From Actinomycetes bacterium (GTDB lineage Bacteria; Actinomycetota; Actinomycetes; Actinomycetales; Microbacteriaceae): DNA of 12,310 nt. The notes under the pieces are model-generated. The model was not told the origin of the DNA and searched no databases. It worked only from the letters and a program-made list of their open reading frames with translations. The number at the start of each line of letters is the position of its first letter. Position 1 is the stretch's first letter. This document shows positions 7,374 through 12,310 of this stretch, piece after piece. The translations under genes and the position numbers were made by a program. The DNA lies in the NCBI GenBank assembly GCA_023450335.1, contig JAEXHA010000031.1, positions 1-12,310 on the forward strand, given 5' to 3'.

Positions 7374-7479
7374 CAGGCCCGGCGCGACGCCCGCAGACGG
7401 GTCTGGTGAGCCACCGCCGGCGCGGGGTGACCAGGCCCGGCGCGGGCTATGCAGACCGCCGGGTGAGGCACCGCCGGCG
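7374..7479. repeat. Two imperfect tandem copies of a ~50-nt GC-rich unit
   Basis: CAGGCCCGGCGCG begins at both 7374 and 7432, and each copy ends in CACCGCCGGCG. The interior shares GCAGAC and GGTGAG with substitutions and one apparent 1-nt indel. The period is 58 nt. The pair fills the gap between the BI-1 terminator and the stop of the convergent oxidoreductase gene. In the second copy CGCCGG (7457-7462) can pair with CCGGCG (7474-7479), which could serve as a weak minus-strand terminator. No coding signal is seen. Confidence 0.6.
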
Positions 7480-7923
7480 TCAGTGCGCGCGGATGCGGAA
7501 GACCGGGAACCCAGGCGCGATCTCGGCGAGGCGCTCATCGGACGACGATGCGTCGACGCCGTCGAAGAACCGGCCGACCTCCCACGCCCATGCCTTCAGA
7601 TACGCGCGCAGGATGGGCGGCTTGTCGGCGTCGGCGACCTCTTCGGCGCGGAAGCGCTCGGTGCGCCGAGCGTGCCGCAGTTCGCCCTCACCCGACACGC
7701 GCAGGTTGCGCACCCACTGGGTCTGGCCGCGCGGCGCGACCAGGTACCGCTCACCGCCCAGGCGCAGCGGGTTCACCGGCGTCGTGCGCCACTGACCGCT
7801 GGAGCGCCCGCGCACGGCGAGCACACGGCTGCCGGCCAGGGGCAGACCCAGGCGGGTCAGCCCGCCGACCAGGCCGTTGAAGACCTGATCGAAGCCGGTC
7901 GGCTCGATGTAGCGTCGCGCCAT
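7480..7923 (-). CDS. Nitroreductase/F420-dependent (Ddn-like) oxidoreductase family protein
   Basis: This is a small (147 aa) split-beta-barrel protein of the deazaflavin-dependent nitroreductase family (Pfam PF04075 type), in which characterised mycobacterial members use F420H2 to reduce quinones or nitro compounds. The hallmarks are VRGRSSGQWRTTPV (37-50), whose Arg/Ser-rich loop binds the cofactor phosphate in the family, and GQTQWVRNLR (66-75). A hydrophobic N-terminal helix (FDQVFNGLVGGLTRLGLPLAG) is typical and may associate with membrane. The ATG at 7921-7923 is 7 nt after the guaA stop, with GGGAG inside the end of guaA as a likely SD, so it is probably co-transcribed with guaA. The substrate and the use of F420 rather than FMN are inferred, not shown. 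Confidence 0.82.
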   Translation of the reverse strand: MARRYIEPTGFDQVFNGLVGGLTRLGLPLAGSRVLAVRGRSSGQWRTTPVNPLRLGGERYLVAPRGQTQWVRNLRVSGEGELRHARRTERFRAEEVADADKPPILRAYLKAWAWEVGRFFDGVDASSSDERLAEIAPGFPVFRIRAH

Positions 7924-7930
7924 GCGCCAC

Positions 7931-9517
7931 TCACTCCCACTCGATGGTCCCCGGGGGCTTGCTCGTCACGTCGAGCACCACCCGGTTGACGTCGCGCACC
8001 TCGTTGGTGATGCGGTTCGAGATCTTCGACAGCACGTCGTACGGCACACGCGTCCAGTCCGCCGTCATCGCATCCTCGCTCGAGACGGGGCGCAGCACGA
8101 TCGGGTGCCCGTACGTGCGACCGTCGCCCTGCACACCCACCGAGCGCACATCGGCCAGAAGCACCACGGGACACTGCCAGATCTCGGCATCCAGCCCCGC
8201 CTTGGTCAGCTCTGCGCGCGCGATGGCATCGGCGTCACGCAGAATCTCGAGGCGGTCAGCGGTGACCTCACCCACGATGCGGATGCCGAGGCCCGGCCCC
8301 GGAAACGGCTGCCGGCCGACGATCGCCTCGGGCAGCCCCAGTTCACGACCGATCGCGCGCACCTCGTCCTTGAACAGGGTGCGCAGCGGCTCGATGAGCT
8401 CGAACTGCAGGTCCTCGGGCAGGCCGCCCACGTTGTGGTGGCTCTTGATGTTGGCGGTGCCGCTGCCGCCGCCGGACTCCACGACATCGGGGTACAGCGT
8501 GCCCTGCACGAGGAACCGGATCGGCTCGCCCTCGGCGGCGGCCTCGGCGACGAGCTCGGCCTGCACCTTCTCGAACGCGCGGATGAACTCGCGGCCGATG
8601 ATCTTGCGCTTGGCCTCGGGGTCGCTGACGCCGGCCAGGGCATTCAGGAAGGTCTCGCGCGCGTCGACGGTGATCAGGCGCACGCCGGTCGACGCGACGT
8701 AGTCCTGCTCGACCTGCTCGCGCTCACCCTTGCGCAGCAGTCCGTGGTCGACGAACACCGCGACGAGCTGATCGCCGACGGCCTTGTGCACGAGGGCCGT
8801 GGACACGGCCGAGTCGACGCCGCCCGACAGCGCCGACAGCACGTGGGCGGTGCCGACCTGGGCGCGGATCTTCTCGACCTGCTCGGCGATGACGTTGCCG
8901 CTGTTCCAGTCGGCCTTCAGCCCGGCCGCCTTGTGCAGGAAGTTCTCGAGGACGGCCTGGCCGTGGTCGGAGTGCTTCACCTCGGGGTGCCACTGCACGC
9001 CGTAGAAGCAGCGGTTGTCGTCGCCGAACGCGGCCACGGCGGTGGCGGCGGTGCGGGCGAGCACCTCGAACCCGGGAGGCGCAACGGCGACCTGGTCGCC
9101 GTGGCTCATCCACACGTTCTGCAGGGCGGGCTGGCCGCTCAGCAGCACGCTGTCGGTGATGATCGTGGCGTCGGTCGCGCCGTACTCACGCAGGCCGGTG
9201 TGGGCCACATCGCCGCCGAGCTGACGGGCCATGACCTGGAATCCGTAGCAGATGCCCAGGGTGGGGATGCCCAGCTCGAGCACCCCGGGGTCCAGCGACG
9301 GCGCGCCCTCTTCGTACACCGACGACGGGCCGCCTGAGAGGATCAGCCCTACCGGCGCCTTCTCGGCGACCTCGGCGGCGGTGACGGTGTGCGGCACGAT
9401 CTCGCTGTAGACGCCGGCCTCGCGTACGCGGCGGGCGATGAGCTGGGCGTACTGCGCGCCGAAGTCGACGACCAGGACGGGCCGCTGCTCGGTGTCGGTG
9501 GGGGCAGAGGTTGTCAC
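7931..9517 (-). CDS. guaA: GMP synthase (glutamine-hydrolysing)
   Basis: GuaA (528 aa, normal length) converts XMP, ATP and glutamine to GMP, the last step of guanine nucleotide synthesis in the cytoplasm. The N-terminal class I glutamine amidotransferase has the oxyanion strand SGGPSSVY (61-68), nucleophile Cys90 in LGICYG, and the His177/Glu179 pair in WHPEVKH. The ATP-pyrophosphatase domain carries the P-loop LSGGVDSAV (230-238) and ends in the dimerisation domain with the usual C-terminus KPPGTIEWE. The frame is open upstream to 9850, but that part overlaps the DUF3817 gene. The GTG at 9517, which forms a GTGA overlap with that gene's stop and has GGAG at 9526-9529, gives the expected protein length. 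Translation is likely coupled to DUF3817. Confidence 0.98.
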   Translation of the reverse strand: MTTSAPTDTEQRPVLVVDFGAQYAQLIARRVREAGVYSEIVPHTVTAAEVAEKAPVGLILSGGPSSVYEEGAPSLDPGVLELGIPTLGICYGFQVMARQLGGDVAHTGLREYGATDATIITDSVLLSGQPALQNVWMSHGDQVAVAPPGFEVLARTAATAVAAFGDDNRCFYGVQWHPEVKHSDHGQAVLENFLHKAAGLKADWNSGNVIAEQVEKIRAQVGTAHVLSALSGGVDSAVSTALVHKAVGDQLVAVFVDHGLLRKGEREQVEQDYVASTGVRLITVDARETFLNALAGVSDPEAKRKIIGREFIRAFEKVQAELVAEAAAEGEPIRFLVQGTLYPDVVESGGGSGTANIKSHHNVGGLPEDLQFELIEPLRTLFKDEVRAIGRELGLPEAIVGRQPFPGPGLGIRIVGEVTADRLEILRDADAIARAELTKAGLDAEIWQCPVVLLADVRSVGVQGDGRTYGHPIVLRPVSSEDAMTADWTRVPYDVLSKISNRITNEVRDVNRVVLDVTSKPPGTIEWE

Positions 9518-10059
9518 CGCTTGTTCTCCGTCGGGATCGCGTGGGTCAGGGATGAATGCTCGGCGCGGGAGTGCCGCTCGGCGGCTTCGCGCTCGGCCAG
9601 GTAGGTCTTGACCTCGCGGGCCACGCGCAGCTCCATGATGAACGAGAGGAAGGGTACGACGCCGCCCAGGGCCAGCATGATGAAGCGGCCGAAGCGCCAG
9701 CGCATGAGGCTCCACACGCGGAAGCACGCGAACAGGTACACGACGTAGAACCAGCCGTGAACGACCAGGATCGCGAGCGAGATGTTGACCCCGTCGCCGG
9801 TGGAGGTCATCTCGCAGTTGTCGAGGTTGGGGATGAACAGCGAGTACCACTGGCAGTCGACACCGGCGATGACAGGTGCGAACCAGAGGAATCCGCCGCT
9901 GCCGCCCGCGAACAGCTCGAGATGCATCGGCGTGTACTTGAGGATCATCTCGGCCAGCAGCAGAAGCAGCCCGATACCGGTGATGACAGCGGCGATCTGG
10001 TAGAACTTCAGCGCCGAGCGGATCGCCGGGAAGCTGGCGAGTTTGGGCTGGGCGGGCAT
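9514..10059 (-). CDS. DUF3817 domain-containing membrane protein
   Basis: This is an integral membrane protein of unknown function (181 aa). Hydrophobic segments lie at about 17-41, 92-112 and 124-146. The second and third carry the family-typical VHGWFYVVYL, RWRFGR and VPFLSFIME motifs. Between segments one and two is a roughly 50-residue loop with Cys69 and Cys82 and several aromatic residues, longer than I would expect for this family. The C-terminus is charged (EVKTYLAEREAAERHSRAE). The ATG at 10059 is chosen because a TAGACT -10 box lies 7 nt upstream; an in-frame ATG at 10155 would lie inside the upstream surf1 gene. The stop overlaps the guaA start (GTGA), so it is the first gene of a guaA operon. 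No role is assigned. Confidence 0.88.
   Translation of the reverse strand: MPAQPKLASFPAIRSALKFYQIAAVITGIGLLLLLAEMILKYTPMHLELFAGGSGGFLWFAPVIAGVDCQWYSLFIPNLDNCEMTSTGDGVNISLAILVVHGWFYVVYLFACFRVWSLMRWRFGRFIMLALGGVVPFLSFIMELRVAREVKTYLAEREAAERHSRAEHSSLTHAIPTENKR
9526..9529 (-). promoter_or_regulatory. Ribosome-binding site of guaA
   Basis: GGAG on the minus strand lies 8 nt before the GTG at 9517, inside the last codons of the DUF3817 gene. It supports the GTG start that overlaps that gene's stop. Confidence 0.55.
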
Positions 10060-10066
10060 GGCTTTC

Positions 10067-10072
10067 AGTCTA
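10067..10072 (-). promoter_or_regulatory. -10 box of the DUF3817-guaA operon (leaderless start)
   Basis: TAGACT on the minus strand fits TANNNT and is separated from the ATG at 10059 by 7 nt (GAAAGCC), so +1 falls at or next to the start codon. No strong -35 is visible. If used, guaA would be transcribed independently of guaB3. Confidence 0.5.
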
Positions 10073-10099
10073 CCCGCCGGGATGCCGGGGTTCGGCGGG
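10073..10099 (-). terminator. GC-rich hairpin after surf1, possible terminator
   Basis: CCCGCCG (10073-10079) and CGGCGGG (10093-10099) can form a 7-bp stem with a 13-nt loop, starting 3 bp after the surf1 stop and abutting the next gene's -10 box. No T-run follows, so this is a weak candidate. Confidence 0.35.
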
Positions 10100-10102
10100 G
10101 CT

Positions 10103-11029
10103 TCAGCCGTCTGCGGTGGCGCCTTCGAGCTCTTCGAGCTCCTTCTCCCACGCATCCTTCGCGAGGCGGTACCACATGTAGAACGCGAAGCCCGCGAAGA
10201 TCACCCATTCGACGGCGTAGAAGATGTTGAGCCAGTTGACGTTCGAGCCCTCGTCGGGGGCCGGCGAGTGGATCGCGTCGAGGCCGCCGAACGGCTCGGC
10301 GGAGGTGAGGTAGGCCCGGTACACGTCGAGCCCCTCGACGTCGTGCCACAGCCCCAGCAGCGCCGCCGGCGACATACGCGTCATCTCGGTGATCGGTGCG
10401 CCCGCGGGCGGGGGCTTGGGTCCTTCGTCGGAGATGATGCGGCCGGTGAGGCGGACGTCCTGCGGCGGGTCCTGGTTGAGTGTGGATGCCACGGTGTCGG
10501 CCTCGGCCCGATCTGCCGTCCAGCCGAGGGCGACCGCGAGCGAGGTGGGGGCCTCCCGCTCGGCGACGCGCAGCTGCCCCGTGACCCAGTACCCCTCAGC
10601 GCCGTCGTTGAAACGTGAGGAGATCACGAGAAAATCGCCGGCCACGAACGATCCGGCGATGGCGACCTTCTGACCCACGAGAGGCTCGGGCAGGTACTCC
10701 CCCGGGGCGGTGACCTCCTCCAGCGGCTGCCGCTGCTCGGTCGCGCCAGGCGGCGGCGTGTCGGTGTCGATGGCGTTGCCGAGCTGCCATTGGCCGAGCC
10801 ACGCGAAGATCGCCGCGACCAGCAGGGCGACGGCGAGCATGCCGATCCACCACGGGCGCAGCATGACCTCGCGCAAAGTGGGGGCGAACACCAGCACATC
10901 GCCGGTGTCCGCAGCGGCCGGCGTCCCGGCATCCACCTCACGAGACGGCGCGCTACCGGTAGCCCGGTCGGGCGCGGACGACACCCCGGCATCCACCTCG
11001 GAATCGGGCTCGGGCTCGCGTGCGGTCAT
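10103..11029 (-). CDS. SURF1 family protein (cytochrome oxidase assembly factor-like)
   Basis: This is a membrane protein (308 aa) of the SURF1/Shy1 family, which assists assembly of heme-copper cytochrome c oxidase. The family layout is clear: a first transmembrane helix at about 60-78 ending in WLGQWQLGNA (the LGxWQL motif), a large extracytoplasmic domain containing VALGWTADRAEAD and VRLTGRI, and a second helix at about 269-288 (NIFYAVEWVIFAGFAFYMWY). Residues 1-58 are an acidic, Ala/Ser-rich cytoplasmic extension in which SEVDAGV and REVDAGT repeat 20 residues apart. The ATG at 11029 overlaps the guaB3-like stop as ATGA, which fixes the start and implies translational coupling. The frame is open farther upstream, but only antisense to nothing and within guaB3, so that part is rejected. 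Confidence 0.9.
   Translation of the reverse strand: MTAREPEPDSEVDAGVSSAPDRATGSAPSREVDAGTPAAADTGDVLVFAPTLREVMLRPWWIGMLAVALLVAAIFAWLGQWQLGNAIDTDTPPPGATEQRQPLEEVTAPGEYLPEPLVGQKVAIAGSFVAGDFLVISSRFNDGAEGYWVTGQLRVAEREAPTSLAVALGWTADRAEADTVASTLNQDPPQDVRLTGRIISDEGPKPPPAGAPITEMTRMSPAALLGLWHDVEGLDVYRAYLTSAEPFGGLDAIHSPAPDEGSNVNWLNIFYAVEWVIFAGFAFYMWYRLAKDAWEKELEELEGATADG
10925..10999. repeat. Direct repeat of 15 bp inside surf1
   Basis: CCCGGCATCCACCTC occurs at 10925-10939 and again at 10985-10999, exactly 60 bp apart. The spacing is in frame and encodes the duplicated E-V-D-A-G of the SURF1 N-terminal extension. Confidence 0.75.
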
Positions 11030-12147
11030 CGGTGCGTGCGGTAGGGCGCGACGACGACCTCGACGCGCTGGAACTCCTTGAGGTCGGAATATCCGGTCGT
11101 GGCCATCGACTTCTTGAGCGCGCCGATGAGGTTCGCGGTGCCGTCGGCGACCGGTGCCGGGCCGTACAGGATCTCCTCGAGCGGGGCGACCTGGCCCACC
11201 TCGACGCGGCGACCGCGCGGCAGCTTCGGGTGGTGCGCCTCGGCACCCCAGTGGTAGCCGGCACCGGGCGCGTCGGTCGCGCGGGCCAGGGCGACGCCGA
11301 GCATGACCGCGTCGGCACCCATCGCGATCGCCTTGACGATGTCGCCGGAGGTGCCCACGCCGCCGTCGGCGATGACGTGCACGTATCGGCCGCCCGACTC
11401 GTCGAGGTAGTCGCGGCGGGCCCCGGCGACATCGGAGACGGCGGTGGCCATGGGGGCGTGGATGCCGAGGGTCGCACGGCTGGTCGAGGCGGCGCCGCCG
11501 CCGAATCCGACGAGCACGCCGGCCGCACCGGTGCGCATGAGGTGGAGCGCGGCGGTGTAGGTGGAGGCGCCGCCCACGATGACGGGCACGTCGAGGTCGT
11601 AGATGAACTTCTTGAGGTTCAACGGCTCGTCGACGCTCGAGACGTGCTCGGCCGAGACGGTCGTGCCGCGGATGACGAACAGGTCGACGCCTGCGGCGAC
11701 GACGGTCTCGTAGAGGTCCTGCGTGCGCTGCGGGGTCAGTGCGCCGGCGACCGTGACGCCGCCCTCGCGGATCTCGGCGAGGCGGTCGCGCACCAGCTCG
11801 GGCTTGATCGGCTCGGTGTAGAGCTGCTGCATGCGGCGGGTCGCGGTCTCGGCGGGCAGCTGCGCGATCTCGGTCAGCAGCGGCTCGGGGTCGTCGTACC
11901 GGGTCCACAGCCCCTCGAGGTCGAGGATGCCCAGCCCGCCGAGCTGCCCCAGCATGATGGCGGTGCGCGGACTCATGACCGAGTCCATCGGGGCGCCCAG
12001 CACCGGGATCTCGAACCCGAACGCGTCGATCGACCAGGCCGTGGAGACGTCCTCGGGGTTGCGGGTGCGCCGCGAAGGCACGACCGCGATGTCATCGAAC
12101 GCGTATGCCCGGCGCGCGCGCTTGGCGCGGCCCAGCTCGATCTCCAT
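11026..12147 (-). CDS. guaB3: GuaB3-type IMP dehydrogenase-related protein
   Basis: This is a TIM-barrel protein (373 aa) of the IMPDH/GMPR superfamily in the GuaB3 subgroup common in actinobacteria. It opens with MEIELGRAKRARRAY and has FDDIAVVPSRRTR, the substrate-site region APMDSVMSP, and the phosphate-binding DGGVGTSGDI (261-270). The two CBS domains of true IMPDH are absent. The loop that in IMPDH carries the catalytic Cys (GxGxGSxCTTR) reads GFGGGAASTSR (214-224), with Ser221 at the Cys position, so normal IMPDH chemistry is doubtful; the actual reaction is not known to me. The ATG at 12147 has a GGGGGAG SD at good distance. A GTG at 12153, two codons upstream, lies exactly at the predicted +1 and is an alternative start. 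The stop overlaps surf1 (ATGA). Confidence 0.92.
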   Translation of the reverse strand: MEIELGRAKRARRAYAFDDIAVVPSRRTRNPEDVSTAWSIDAFGFEIPVLGAPMDSVMSPRTAIMLGQLGGLGILDLEGLWTRYDDPEPLLTEIAQLPAETATRRMQQLYTEPIKPELVRDRLAEIREGGVTVAGALTPQRTQDLYETVVAAGVDLFVIRGTTVSAEHVSSVDEPLNLKKFIYDLDVPVIVGGASTYTAALHLMRTGAAGVLVGFGGGAASTSRATLGIHAPMATAVSDVAGARRDYLDESGGRYVHVIADGGVGTSGDIVKAIAMGADAVMLGVALARATDAPGAGYHWGAEAHHPKLPRGRRVEVGQVAPLEEILYGPAPVADGTANLIGALKKSMATTGYSDLKEFQRVEVVVAPYRTHR

Positions 12148-12152
12148 GGTCA

Positions 12153-12159
12153 CTCCCCC
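12153..12159 (-). promoter_or_regulatory. Ribosome-binding site of guaB3
   Basis: GGGGGAG on the minus strand lies 5 nt before the ATG at 12147 and touches the alternative GTG at 12153. It favours the ATG if the transcript includes it. Confidence 0.55.
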
Positions 12160-12165
12160 AGCCTA
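12160..12165 (-). promoter_or_regulatory. -10 box of the guaB3-surf1 operon
   Basis: TAGGCT on the minus strand fits TANNNT. Its distance to the GTG at 12153 is 6 nt, the same as in the leaderless genes elsewhere in the window; to the ATG at 12147 it is 12 nt. The start nucleotide therefore decides which start codon is used. Confidence 0.5.
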
Positions 12166-12224
12166 CCCGTGTGTCGTGTGCGGCTTTCCAGAAGTGATCC
12201 GTGGGCGGTGCGGCCACGGCCGCC

Positions 12225-12305
12225 CTGGCGCTGATCGCGCGGGGTGCCGGGTCCGCTGGCGCCGCTCGTGCGCTGGCGCCGCGCCCGCCTTGGCGTCGAT
12301 CGTGC
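12225..12305. repeat. Cluster of four imperfect 16-nt direct repeats at the right edge
   Basis: Copies of roughly CTGGCGCYGMTCGYGC occur at 12225-12240, 12256-12271, 12273-12288 and, with one extra T, 12289-12305. The rest of 12166-12310 shows no gene I can recognise. The stretch could be intergenic or the end of a gene beyond the edge. Confidence 0.45.
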
Positions 12306-12310
12306 TCTGG

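Noticed and set aside
6327..7538. 403-codon minus-strand frame opposite the BI-1 gene
   Set aside because: The Asp/His/Arg-rich composition is the usual antisense shadow of a hydrophobic membrane-protein gene, and it overlaps the BI-1 terminator.
5951..7795. Long plus-strand frame across the phosphodiesterase, BI-1 and oxidoreductase genes
   Set aside because: It crosses two promoters and a strong terminator, changes character with each underlying gene, and is Arg/Pro/His-rich without recognisable motifs.
7922..9337. Long plus-strand frame opposite guaA
   Set aside because: guaA is certain on the other strand; the frame has no recognisable domain.
9518..9850. Upstream extension of the guaA frame
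   Set aside because: It overlaps the DUF3817 gene and would add over 100 residues before the conserved amidotransferase start; the GTG at 9517 gives the normal GuaA length.
11030..11908. Upstream extension of the surf1 frame
   Set aside because: It lies within guaB3 out of frame and reads as Arg/His-rich sequence. The ATGA overlap at 11026-11029 gives a natural start.
11020..12234. 404-codon plus-strand frame opposite guaB3
   Set aside because: It is antisense to a clear TIM-barrel gene, with no motif and a low-complexity Gly/Asp/Arg/His translation.
1..12310. Mobile element, CRISPR, tRNA/rRNA or riboswitch
   Set aside because: No transposase or integrase motif, no regular direct-repeat/spacer array, no cloverleaf and no conserved riboswitch core were seen. 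The two repeat regions are too short and diverged to be CRISPR.

Overview
The window is high-GC (about two thirds G+C by eye) with strong third-position G/C bias. It looks like an ordinary chromosomal segment of an actinobacterium, most likely Microbacteriaceae (Microbacterium-like). Support comes from the actinobacterial gene families present (GuaB3-type IMPDH paralogue, DUF3817 membrane protein, Ddn/F420-type oxidoreductase, SURF1) and from TANNNT -10 boxes placed 6-7 nt before start codons, as in actinobacterial leaderless genes. I see no phage, IS, integrase, CRISPR, tRNA or rRNA signal. The genus is an inference from overall resemblance.

Layout, left to right. (1) 1-3094, minus: a large secreted subtilisin-like protease (signal peptide, I9-type propeptide, S8 catalytic domain with PA insert, Ca-loop-containing C-terminal region). 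Its last few residues lie beyond the left edge. It has its own promoter, an 8-bp inverted repeat in the leader, and a Shine-Dalgarno (SD) site (3102-3176). (2) 3231-5242, minus: a two-gene ABC exporter operon (ATPase then ABC-2 permease, ATGA overlap) ended by a 14-bp hairpin. (3) 5296-6303, minus: a GlpQ-like glycerophosphodiester phosphodiesterase. (4) 6420-7316, plus: a Bax-inhibitor-1/YccA membrane protein, the only plus-strand gene, divergent from the phosphodiesterase and ended by a strong hairpin. (5) 7480-10059, minus: DUF3817 membrane protein, guaA (GMP synthetase, GTGA overlap), and a Ddn-family oxidoreductase 7 nt after guaA. (6) 10103-12147, minus: guaB3-type IMPDH paralogue and a SURF1-family protein (ATGA overlap). 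(7) 12166-12310: no gene recognised, but a cluster of short imperfect repeats.

Functionally, the right half groups guanine-nucleotide genes (guaB3-like, guaA) with two membrane proteins, one of them a putative cytochrome oxidase assembly factor. The left half holds cell-envelope and export functions (protease, ABC exporter, phosphodiesterase, BI-1 protein) that look like separate transcription units.

I found no previously undescribed multi-gene system. The points most worth a second look are the series of leaderless-type promoters, the 11-bp inverted repeat carrying both back-to-back -10 boxes between the phosphodiesterase and BI-1 genes, the serine at the catalytic-cysteine position of the GuaB3 protein, its overlap with surf1, the four-cysteine outer domain of the ABC permease, and two short-repeat regions.
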